Source: Gammaproteobacteria bacterium
GTDB taxonomy: Bacteria > Pseudomonadota > Gammaproteobacteria > RBG-16-57-12
Direction of reading: 5' to 3'
DNA length: 41,694 nucleotides
NCBI GenBank assembly: GCA_022712945.1
Contig: JAFLJP010000027.1
Location: forward strand, 1 to 41,694
In this document: piece after piece, positions 34,222 through 41,552 of the stretch
Layout of the letters: each line of letters starts with the position of its first letter
Numbering within the stretch: position 1 is the first letter of the stretch
Position numbers and translations under genes: made by a program
The notes under the pieces: generated by a model
Told to the model about the DNA's origin: nothing
What the model saw: only the letters and a program-made list of their open reading frames with translations
Databases searched by the model: none

Positions 34222-35848
34222 GGCGATTCATCAAGATTATCGGGATTAGTCCGGCCAGTACGATGGCGACAGAGGGCAGTGCGGCGCGTTCCCACTCACC
34301 TTCGGCGGTCATTTCGAAAACCCGCACGGCGAGGGTATCCCAGCCGAAGGGGCGTGTCATTAAGGTGATGGGCATCTCTTTCATCACATCCACAAATACC
34401 AGGGTCATCGCGGTGAACAGTCCGCCCCGCAGTATCGGCAGGTGTACCCGCCTTAGCAGCGTTAGACCACTACTGCCTAGGCTGTGGGCTGACTCATCAA
34501 TCGAGTGGGTAATCCGTTGCAAGTTGCCATCAACCGCGCTAAACCCCACGGCCATAAAACGGATGCAAAGTGCGATCAGCAGGGTAACGATGGTTCCCTG
34601 TAGCATTAAGCCACCATCGTAACCAAACACCGCATGCAATCCATCACGTAACTGATTGTCGAACCAGGCGATCGGGATAAAGGCCCCCACCGCGAGTACC
34701 GGGCCGGGCAGGGCATAACCGAGCGTTGCCACCCGCACCATGATGCGGGTGGTGAGGTCTGAATAGTAACGGTTGGCCACCGCCAATATTACCGCTGCCG
34801 TGACCACCAACAGTGCCGCCATGGTGGCGAGCAGCAGTGAGTGCCAAAGGAAGTCGAAGTAGCGGCTATCAAGGTCGTCCATCACCACATCGCTGGCCCA
34901 GATCAACAGTTGGGTCATCGGGATAATAAAGGCCAACAGCATCACCGTGCTGGCAAAACCGACGGCGGCAACGCTGTTCCACCCTTTCAGTGGTATACGC
35001 TCCTGCTTGCCTGCGGTTTTTCCGACCGTGGTGTAACGCATTCGGGCGCGTGCCTGTTGCTCTAACAGGACGATAATAAAGACAAAGATCACCAGTATAG
35101 AGGCCAGCTGAGAGGCGGCCTGTAGTGAGAACATGTCGAACCACGCCTTGTAGATACCAGTGGTGAAGGTGTCATAGTTAAATACTGAAACGGTGCCGAA
35201 GTCGGCAAGGGTCTCCATGATCACCAGCATGACGCCGCCAATAATCCACGGTCTTGCCATCGGCAGTGCCACTTTGAAGAAACCGGCACGTGGGCTATAT
35301 CCCAAAGACTGTGCAGCTTCCAGCGCACGCTTTCCCTGGGTGGCAAAGGCGTTACGGGCAATCAGATAAACATAGGGGTAAAATGCCAGTACCATCACCA
35401 GTGTCACACCGGCCAGTGAGCGAATCTCAGGCAGTGCCCACTCAATGCCGGATGAACGCATCCCGCTTTGCAGCGGACCGGTAAAGTCAAAAATGCCGAC
35501 CATCACAAACGCAGTCACATAGGCAGGCACCGCCAGCGGTAGCAGTAACGCCCAGGAAAAAATCTTGCGACCAGGAAATTCACACACCGCAGTCAGCCAA
35601 GCCAGTGCAACACCCAGCACCAGCGTGCCACTGGCAGTACCCAGCACTAACCAGAAGGTGTTAGCCGTAAGCTCCCATAACAGATGCTCTTTCAGGTGCT
35701 GCCACACCGCCAGGTCGGGACTGAACAGTGACCAGAAAATCACCATCACCGGTGTGAGCACCGCCAGTGAAATCACCAGTGCTGACAGTCGCCAGCCTTG
35801 TGTAAACAGGCGAGTAACCGGTGATATGGCCCTAGCCACCCTATTCAT
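34208..35848 (-). CDS. fbpB: Ferric-iron ABC transporter permease
   Basis: A 546 aa inner-membrane permease containing two fused binding-protein-dependent permease units of about six helices each, as in FbpB/SfuB. Coupling EAA loops are visible as ALEAAQSLGYSPRAGFFKVALPMARP and IDESAHSLGSSGLTLLRRVHLPILRGG. No ribosome-binding site is evident before the ATG. The 177 bp to fbpA is mostly filled by a family C element that could form a long hairpin and lower fbpB expression. Confidence 0.93.
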   Translation of the reverse strand: MNRVARAISPVTRLFTQGWRLSALVISLAVLTPVMVIFWSLFSPDLAVWQHLKEHLLWELTANTFWLVLGTASGTLVLGVALAWLTAVCEFPGRKIFSWALLLPLAVPAYVTAFVMVGIFDFTGPLQSGMRSSGIEWALPEIRSLAGVTLVMVLAFYPYVYLIARNAFATQGKRALEAAQSLGYSPRAGFFKVALPMARPWIIGGVMLVIMETLADFGTVSVFNYDTFTTGIYKAWFDMFSLQAASQLASILVIFVFIIVLLEQQARARMRYTTVGKTAGKQERIPLKGWNSVAAVGFASTVMLLAFIIPMTQLLIWASDVVMDDLDSRYFDFLWHSLLLATMAALLVVTAAVILAVANRYYSDLTTRIMVRVATLGYALPGPVLAVGAFIPIAWFDNQLRDGLHAVFGYDGGLMLQGTIVTLLIALCIRFMAVGFSAVDGNLQRITHSIDESAHSLGSSGLTLLRRVHLPILRGGLFTAMTLVFVDVMKEMPITLMTRPFGWDTLAVRVFEMTAEGEWERAALPSVAIVLAGLIPIILMNRHAQH

Positions 35849-35889
35849 TGTTGTTGCATTCGATTAAGACGCCTTTTTTATATTTACTT

Positions 35890-36027
35890 GAGACCTTTGC
35901 ACGAAAGATAGTTTTCGCTCCAGCAAGGCAAAATGATCGAAAAACCGGAATTTACTAGAGTAAATGAGGATTTTTAGATCATTTTTAACGCAGCTGGAGT
36001 GGGAAATATGAATCGTGCAAAGGTCTC
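35890..36027. mobile_element. Family C inverted-repeat element with target duplication
   Basis: Starts GAGACCTTTGCACGA and ends TCGTGCAAAGGTCTC, a perfect 15 bp inverted terminal repeat. The interior is also largely palindromic. It is flanked on both sides by ACTT (35886-35889 and 36028-36031), a 4 bp target-site duplication. Non-coding, 138 bp. Ends of this type recall IS5-family elements, but I cannot confirm that. Confidence 0.8.
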
Positions 36028-37033
36028 ACTTATACCTGGCCCGATCCATCAACTTAACCGCATCCACCTGTAACTCTCCCGCTTTTGCTACATTCACCTG
36101 GTTGCCTTTAAAGCTTCCCCAGGCGGTAACCTGAGCCGACGGTTTAATCTGGGCATTGGCCGGGTACTCGTGGTTTGAGTCTGAAAACAGATTTTGTGCT
36201 TTATCTGAGGCCAGCCATTCGAGCAGGGCGGTGGCACCGTTCACATTGCTCGCATATTTAGTTACACCACCACCGGAGATATTTACATGCACGCCACTAC
36301 TCTGTTGATTGGGCCAGAAAAGTTTCAGTGGAATGGTCGGGTCTTTATCTTCCAGGCGGCCAAAATAGTAAGTATTACCAATACCCACTTCGCACTGACC
36401 CGCTGCGACGGCTTCCATCATTTTGGTATCACTGGAGAACGGCTTGGTCGCCAGGTTGGCAACCCAACCTTTAACAATCGCTTCGGTTTGGCTCTCACCA
36501 TGCTCGGCAATCATCATCGCGACCAGTGACTGATTATAAACCTTCTTGGCGGTACGTAAACAGAGCTTTCCTTTCCATTTTGGATCAGCCAGATCTTCAT
36601 AGGTTGATAGATCACTGTCGTTTAATTTGTTGGTGTTGTAAACAATGGTACGGGCGCGAACAGAGAGCCCGTACCATTGATTATCCGGATCGCGCAAATG
36701 GGCCGGAATTGCCTCACTCAATTTTGCTGATGATACTGGCTGAAGTAACCCCATGTTAGCTGCTTGCCAAAGATTACCCGCATCAACGGTAATCAGCAGA
36801 TCGGCCGGGGTGTTATCCCCTTCTGCTTTCAGTCGTTGCAGCAGTGAGCCCGCTTTACCGGTGATAAATTTCACCTCAACACCGCTCTCTTTTGTATAAG
36901 CGTCAAATAGGGGTTTAATCAGCTGCTCATTGCGTGCTGAATAGACAACCACTTCATCTGAAGCCAAGGCGCTGTGCGAGACCCACGTTGTCATTAACGC
37001 GGCGGCTAAAATCACCCACTGTTTGCATTGCAT
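36026..37033 (-). CDS. fbpA: Ferric-iron ABC transporter periplasmic binding protein
   Basis: A 335 aa solute-binding protein with signal peptide 1-24 (cleavage near ALAS-DEV). Tyrosines expected for ferric iron binding are Tyr31 (VVVYSARNE) and the pair Tyr222-Tyr223 (GNTYYFGRL), as in FbpA/FutA proteins. AAGGTG is a good ribosome-binding site. The last codons TAT AAG are followed by TGA, in which T belongs to the target duplication and GA to the inserted element. Upstream lie a Fur box and a promoter. Probably an iron-repressed importer. Confidence 0.94.
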   Translation of the reverse strand: MQCKQWVILAAALMTTWVSHSALASDEVVVYSARNEQLIKPLFDAYTKESGVEVKFITGKAGSLLQRLKAEGDNTPADLLITVDAGNLWQAANMGLLQPVSSAKLSEAIPAHLRDPDNQWYGLSVRARTIVYNTNKLNDSDLSTYEDLADPKWKGKLCLRTAKKVYNQSLVAMMIAEHGESQTEAIVKGWVANLATKPFSSDTKMMEAVAAGQCEVGIGNTYYFGRLEDKDPTIPLKLFWPNQQSSGVHVNISGGGVTKYASNVNGATALLEWLASDKAQNLFSDSNHEYPANAQIKPSAQVTAWGSFKGNQVNVAKAGELQVDAVKLMDRARYK

Positions 37034-37073
37034 TTGCGTTCACCTTCTGAAAAATTAATAACTTACCCCTTTA

Positions 37074-37102
37074 ATAGTAATCATTCTCATTAACGATTGC
37101 AA
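37074..37102 (-). promoter_or_regulatory. fur box: Fur-regulated promoter of fbpABC
   Basis: On the minus strand, TTGCAA (37097-37102) and TACTAT (37074-37079) are 17 bp apart. The 19 bp at 37076-37094 match the Fur consensus at about 14 of 19 positions (core AATGAGAATGATTA) and overlap the spacer. This fits iron repression of the importer. Confidence 0.65.
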
Positions 37103-37117
37103 TTAAATTCATTGATC

Positions 37118-37181
37118 GAGATCTTTGCACAAAAGATAGTTTTTGCTCCAGCAAGGAAAAAATGAATCGCGCAAAGGTCTC
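37118..37181. repeat. Family C element, internally deleted copy (64 bp)
   Basis: Starts GAGATCTTTGCACAAAAGAT and ends GCGCAAAGGTCTC. Both ends match the 138 bp element, but the middle is missing. No clear target duplication. It lies 16 bp upstream of the fbp promoter, so family C flanks fbpA on both sides. Confidence 0.65.
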
Positions 37182-37228
37182 TGAGTATTTGCGGTAGACT
37201 GTGTATCACTCCAAACAGGTGCGTACAG

Positions 37229-38068
37229 ATGACAACTCCCATTCTTGGCCATTTGCGTAAAATGCAGGTGACACTTACCAACCCGGTCGGTTACACCCTG
37301 AAATTGCTCAACGGTGACAGTGAGCACGCCGTAGCCATGAACCCGCTGATTGGTCACCCCCTTCATCTGCGCCACACCGGTCTGATTAACTGCATTGCCT
37401 GTGGACGAAAAACCAGCAAAAGCTTTCAGCAGGGCTACTGTTTCCCCTGCATGCGCGCACTGCCCGAGTGTGACCGCTGCATTGTACAGCCTGAACAGTG
37501 CCATTTTGCACAGGGTACTTGCCGGGATGAGGCGTGGGCCCAGCAATTTTGTATGCAGCTGCACTACGTTTATCTGGCTAATTCATCTGGCATCAAGGTG
37601 GGCATTACCCGGGGCACGCAAATCCCGACCCGCTGGATCGACCAGGGTGCAACGCAGGCGCTGCCTATTTTCAAAGTGGCCACTCGGCTACAGTCTGGTG
37701 AGTTAGAGGTGATATTAAAGCAACATGTTAGCGATAAGACCCATTGGCAAAAAATGCTAAAAGGGGCCGCTGAGGAGGTTGATATGCCTGCCTGCCGAGA
37801 TCAGCTACTGGCTCTGTGCCATACTGAAATAGAGGCGTTAATGGCACGTAATCCGGGGGATATTCAACCACTCAGTGATGACGGTGGGGTTGATATCAAC
37901 TTCCCGGTCAGCCTCTATCCTGAAAAAATAAAATCCTTTAATTTTGATAAAACGCCCGATATAAAAGGTCTCTTGCAAGGTATTAAGGGGCAATATCTAA
38001 TATTTGATGACGGTGTCATCAATGTGCGAAAGTTTGCGGGGTACCAAGTTGAATTAAGGGCGCTTTGA
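37229..38068 (+). CDS. DUF2797 protein with cysteine-rich and GIY-YIG-like parts
   Basis: A 279 aa protein of the DUF2797 family. The N-terminal half has zinc-type cysteine pairs (CIACGRKT, CFPCMRALPECDRC, CHFAQGTC). It is followed by HYVYLANSSGIKVGITRGTQ and RWIDQGA, which recalls the GIY-YIG nuclease fold (YVYL, then GIT and RW). A clear catalytic tyrosine/glutamate set is not demonstrated. No signal peptide. AGGTG precedes the ATG. The function is unknown; binding or cleavage of a nucleic acid is a hypothesis. Single gene, divergent from fbpA. Confidence 0.82.
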   Translation: MTTPILGHLRKMQVTLTNPVGYTLKLLNGDSEHAVAMNPLIGHPLHLRHTGLINCIACGRKTSKSFQQGYCFPCMRALPECDRCIVQPEQCHFAQGTCRDEAWAQQFCMQLHYVYLANSSGIKVGITRGTQIPTRWIDQGATQALPIFKVATRLQSGELEVILKQHVSDKTHWQKMLKGAAEEVDMPACRDQLLALCHTEIEALMARNPGDIQPLSDDGGVDINFPVSLYPEKIKSFNFDKTPDIKGLLQGIKGQYLIFDDGVINVRKFAGYQVELRAL

Positions 38069-38132
38069 TTGATTTTTTGATCGATGCCCCCATTGATAGG
38101 GGCAGCAACCTGTTTAGGACTTCTGAATAAAA

Positions 38133-39461
38133 ATGACAACTGACACTGAAAAGAGACCCCAAGCGGTACCATTACAAAAGAAGGTAGTGGGTATCATGGA
38201 GCATAATACTCGCTTCAAGCTCCACAATGAGCTGCACATGGGGCCTTGTGAATTGCTGGAAGCGCCAACCCAGGTCTCCCACCTTGCACTACTGGTCAGT
38301 GACGATGAGGCGCGCCACGAATACCGGATGATAACCCAATTGTGCGAACACTACAGCGTGACGCCACCCCGGGAAGATGTCACCCATTTCACCGTGGATC
38401 TCGGTACGTTTCGCTTCAAGTGGGAGCGCCACAGCGAGTTTTCGAACTACACCTTTTTTATCGATTCCCCCTTTGACGTGCCATTTGCAGAGAATGCGAT
38501 CGAGCATGTCCCCAGCAGCTGGCTGGAGAAGCTGCCAGGTGAAGTGATCGCCGCCACCCATATCGCCCTGGAGAGTAACCAACGCCCCCACCGAAATTTG
38601 GATGAACTGGCCCATTTTTTCACCGCCAACACCCTGATGGGGGCAAAAGTGGCCGCTGGTAGCGCACTGGTCTGGACTGATAACAAAATTCACGCCGATG
38701 GTTTTGGGCGAATCCTGATTCATGATGTGGACCTTCGGGCACGTCAGGCGGGTCGCATGGTGCAGCGGCTGATCGAAATCGAAACTTATCGCATGCTGGC
38801 CATGCGCCCGGTTGCCATCGCACGCAAATATATTCCCGTATTAGCCAGTTTTGATGAGCGCCTGGCTGACCTCACCTCCAATAATAATCAACTGGACAGC
38901 CTGGAAGATGAACGCAAATTGCTGGATGATATTACCCAGCTCGCTGCGGAAATTGAGCGTATCTCTGCTCAAACCACCAGCCGCTTCAACGCTTCACTGG
39001 CCTATCACCATATCGTCAAACAGCGGGTAACCCGGTTGCGCGAAAATCGTATACAAGGTTTGCAGATGTTCCATGAGTTTATGGATCAACGCCTCACCGG
39101 CTTAATCCAGACCTGTTCATCGGTGCAAAAACATTTAGAGACCCTCTCGAATCATGTCTCACGGGCCTCATCGTTATTGCGTACCCGGGTAGAGATTTCC
39201 ATGGAGGCACAGAGCCGTGACCTGCTGCAATCGATGGACAACCGCGTCAAGTTGCAACTGCGCCTGCAAGAGACGGTTGAAGGACTTTCGATCGTGGTGC
39301 TGAGTTACTACCTGATCGGTATCGTCGCTTACGGCTTGAAGGGGCTGAAATCCGCCGGTATTCCGATCAATGTGGAGCTGAGCACCGGTATCGCCATACC
39401 CATCGTTATCGGCGCGGTCTTTTTCGGTATGCGTCGATTGAAGAAGTCGCTGGGGCATTGA
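38133..39461 (+). CDS. DUF3422 family membrane-associated protein
   Basis: A 442 aa protein with a soluble N-terminal domain (HNELHMGPCELLEAP, FRFKWERHSEFSNYTFF, RRQAGRMVQRLIEIETYRMLAM-like stretch). A helical coiled-coil-type region occupies about 255-375, and two C-terminal membrane helices at about 390-435 (VVLSYYLIGIVAYGL and IAIPIVIGAVFFGM) are followed by basic residues. It matches DUF3422 in length and layout. The function is not known. An earlier in-frame Met is used; MEHNTRF at residue 22 is an alternative start. A GCCCC/GGGGC hairpin lies just upstream (38085-38104). Confidence 0.85.
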   Translation: MTTDTEKRPQAVPLQKKVVGIMEHNTRFKLHNELHMGPCELLEAPTQVSHLALLVSDDEARHEYRMITQLCEHYSVTPPREDVTHFTVDLGTFRFKWERHSEFSNYTFFIDSPFDVPFAENAIEHVPSSWLEKLPGEVIAATHIALESNQRPHRNLDELAHFFTANTLMGAKVAAGSALVWTDNKIHADGFGRILIHDVDLRARQAGRMVQRLIEIETYRMLAMRPVAIARKYIPVLASFDERLADLTSNNNQLDSLEDERKLLDDITQLAAEIERISAQTTSRFNASLAYHHIVKQRVTRLRENRIQGLQMFHEFMDQRLTGLIQTCSSVQKHLETLSNHVSRASSLLRTRVEISMEAQSRDLLQSMDNRVKLQLRLQETVEGLSIVVLSYYLIGIVAYGLKGLKSAGIPINVELSTGIAIPIVIGAVFFGMRRLKKSLGH

Positions 39462-39573
39462 TCAGTTCAAGGCAGTTGCTGTCATTTTATCCTTTCCTTG
39501 CCACGATTTATTCTGTTTGAAAGTCTCCCCGGCCAATAAAAAACAGATATTGCTGTCAACCGATCCCTGACTT
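39462..39573. other. Intergenic, left of family A copy 3
   Basis: I see no gene, terminator or repeat in this 112 bp after the DUF3422 stop. Confidence 0.4.
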
Positions 39574-39689
39574 GGGGATGTAGAATTTATTAAAATACCG
39601 CGCTTACTTGTCTTTTTGCCCACCCTAATCTAGCTAAGGTGAACAACAATCCGACGTAATAACGGTACGTTAACTTCTTCTACATCCCT
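39574..39689. repeat. Family A inverted-repeat element, copy 3
   Basis: GGGGATGTAGAA at the left and TTCTACATCCCT at the right. Interior motifs GTGAACAACAAT and AATAACGGTACGTTAACTTC match copies 1 and 2. Orientation is the same as in those copies. Confidence 0.75.
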
Positions 39690-39895
39690 AAATGGAATTT
39701 CCAGATGGCGTGAGGCTTTTGCTCTCTTTTGCGAATAATAGAACAGCTCCGCTGACAACATACGGTCAGTAGCTTGTTGTGGCTTGCTGAAACACGATCT
39801 TTTGCGCAGAACTCTTCCGTTGTAATATGATGCTGTGATTGCTGGCCAGTTTTGAGTAAATTCAGTTCTGAGCAAATAATGTTATTGGGGGAAGA
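39690..39895. other. Region upstream of the DUF1566 lipoprotein gene
   Basis: A candidate promoter is TTGAGT (39852-39857) and AATAAT (39875-39880) with 17 bp spacing, though its start would leave a leader of only about 9 nt. A minus-strand open frame (39630-39875) runs into the family A element; it has no family signature and is not called a gene. Confidence 0.35.
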
Positions 39896-40795
39896 ATGAA
39901 TAGATCTGTTTTTGTCACGGCGGTGGTTGTTTCACTGCTTGGCTGTTCTGAGCCGCCGTCTAGTAGTTCATCAAAGCCATCTGCTCCAGCACTGGCTGAG
40001 GATGTGGCAGTGGTGGAGACAAAACCCTCTATTGTGGAAGAGGTGGTGGTACCTGTTGCTAAGGCGATCCCGTCCGCTTCTCCGGTACCGATTGTCGCTA
40101 CTGAGGTCAGTTCGAAGCAGGTGTTGCAACAGGTAATCAAGGAGAAAGCGCCGGTGGTGAGTAGGCCAGTGACAACGGTCGCGGCGGTGCAGGTGGCGAT
40201 GGTGGGTGATCTGGCGGTGGTTGAATCGGTGCCTGAGAAGGTGACTGTGGCTGAAGATGTGACCACGCAGCGCTTGTTGAGTGAGGCGGAGGCGAGGGAT
40301 GTTGCGCAGCTGCCAGAGACGGATCGCTATGTAAAAGTGAGCCAGAAGGGTGATTGGCGGTTACCGGAGGAGCAGCGCTGGAGCTGTATACTGGACAGGG
40401 AGACCGGTTTGTTGTGGGAGACAAAGAGCCATGGCAAGTTTCGGCATGCGGAGTATGATTATGTGCAGGTTGGCACAGGTGGTCGTTGTGATGGTGATGA
40501 CTGCACTGTTGAGGGTTTCCTTAACAGGGTTAATCAGTCTGCGTTGTGTGGGCGCAGTGATTGGCGATTGCCCAAGCGAAGGGAATTGCTGCGGCTGGTG
40601 AATCACGCTTATCTGGACTCCATTCCCAGTATTGATGTGCGCTATTTTTCCAATACCCAAAAAGGGCGCTACTGGAGTGCGGATCAGTTTGAATACAGCA
40701 AAAATCATGTATGGGCTGTGAGTTTTGAAGATGGTTTTGACCGTATTCAAGCGGTGAATAAGACGGCCCACTTGCGTTTGGTGAGTGATCAATAG
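39896..40795 (+). CDS. Lipoprotein with C-terminal DUF1566 domain
   Basis: A 299 aa protein with a lipoprotein signal peptide (lipobox SLLGC, Cys17). A Ser/Pro/Val/Ala-rich low-complexity linker covers about 18-135. The C-terminal DUF1566 (Lcl-type) domain has DRETGLLWETKSH, CGRSDWRLPKRRELLRLVNH and GRYWSADQFEYSKNHVWAVSFEDG. DUF1566 modules are commonly adhesion- or surface-related, but no function is established here. It would be anchored in the outer or inner membrane by its acyl group. Good ribosome-binding GGGGGAAG. The aspartic protease gene follows at 73 bp. Confidence 0.85.
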   Translation: MNRSVFVTAVVVSLLGCSEPPSSSSSKPSAPALAEDVAVVETKPSIVEEVVVPVAKAIPSASPVPIVATEVSSKQVLQQVIKEKAPVVSRPVTTVAAVQVAMVGDLAVVESVPEKVTVAEDVTTQRLLSEAEARDVAQLPETDRYVKVSQKGDWRLPEEQRWSCILDRETGLLWETKSHGKFRHAEYDYVQVGTGGRCDGDDCTVEGFLNRVNQSALCGRSDWRLPKRRELLRLVNHAYLDSIPSIDVRYFSNTQKGRYWSADQFEYSKNHVWAVSFEDGFDRIQAVNKTAHLRLVSDQ

Positions 40796-40868
40796 TTGTA
40801 AAGGAACCTTTGAACCAGTCATGATTATTTTATGCTGGCTGAAATTGCCCTCGTTCATAAGGAGTCGT

Positions 40869-41507
40869 ATGCGAAGTTTGATCTGCTTGTTTCTGCTTTT
40901 ACCGGCACTGGGTGTTGCATCGGCACCGGAAGTGCAGGCTATTTTGGGTAGTAAGGTGGTTATCCAGTACGAAGGCAGCCGTTTAACGTTGGCAATGGGT
41001 GAGCAGCGTGGTGGTGTGAAACTGATCTCAATTCGTGATGACCGTGTGACGCTGGAGGTGAGGGGAAAACAGGGCCATTATCGCCTGGGTGAGCGTCGCT
41101 CGACGAGCACCAAGTTTACCTCGCCGGAGCCGACGGTGCTGCGTTTAAATGCTGACCGACTGGGTATGTACCAGACGCAGGGTAGTATTAATGGTGCATC
41201 AATCAACTTTTTGGTGGATACCGGTGCAACCACTATTGCGATGAACTCCCGCGATGCCCGCCGTTTAGGGATCGATTTTCGACGCTCAGGAAAGCCGGTG
41301 ATGTTGACTACCGCGTCTAAAAAGGAGATGGGTTACCGGGTGATGTTGAATAAAGTTCAGGTCGGTAATATCGTTATTTATGACGTGATGGCGGTGGTGC
41401 TGGATAATAAACATTTCCCAGAAAAAGCGTTGTTGGGGATGAGTTTTCTAAATAAGGTTGATATGACCCATAGTGGTAATTCGCTGCTGTTGAAGAAGCG
41501 CTGGTGA
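40869..41507 (+). CDS. Exported retropepsin-like aspartic protease
   Basis: A 212 aa protein with signal peptide 1-19 (MRSLICLFLLLPALGVASA), an N-terminal beta domain (about 20-100) and a C-terminal single-lobe aspartic protease domain. The catalytic motif is NFLVDTGATTIAMN (Asp117), and the distal ALLGMSFLNKVDM corresponds to the usual LLGM-FL motif. It matches the bacterial clan AA family of single-domain retropepsin-like proteins, which must dimerise to be active. The frame extends to 40785, but the ATG at 40869 has GGAG at 5 bp and starts the signal peptide. Likely periplasmic; substrate unknown. Confidence 0.88.
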   Translation: MRSLICLFLLLPALGVASAPEVQAILGSKVVIQYEGSRLTLAMGEQRGGVKLISIRDDRVTLEVRGKQGHYRLGERRSTSTKFTSPEPTVLRLNADRLGMYQTQGSINGASINFLVDTGATTIAMNSRDARRLGIDFRRSGKPVMLTTASKKEMGYRVMLNKVQVGNIVIYDVMAVVLDNKHFPEKALLGMSFLNKVDMTHSGNSLLLKKRW

Positions 41508-41520
41508 GGGTGTTTCAGTG

Positions 41521-41552
41521 TAAGGGATGTAGAATTTATTACTTTAACTTCT
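41521..41552. repeat. Family A element, internally deleted copy 5
   Basis: TAAGGGATGTAGAATTTATT (41521-41540) is the family A left end. It is joined directly to CTTTAACTTCTT, resembling the right end (GTTAACTTCTTCTAC), so the middle 75 bp or so is missing. Confidence 0.55.

Noticed and set aside
39630..39875. Minus-strand 81-codon frame upstream of the lipoprotein gene
   Set aside because: Its C-terminal third is translated family A element; no homology signature, so probably fortuitous.
39862..40266. Minus-strand Thr/Ser-rich frame antisense to the lipoprotein linker
   Set aside because: It is the complement of the Val/Ala/Glu-rich linker; no start signal or family.
5854..41552. Repeated units interpreted as a CRISPR array
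   Set aside because: Copies are dispersed over tens of kilobases, carry inverted ends and have no regular spacers or cas genes.
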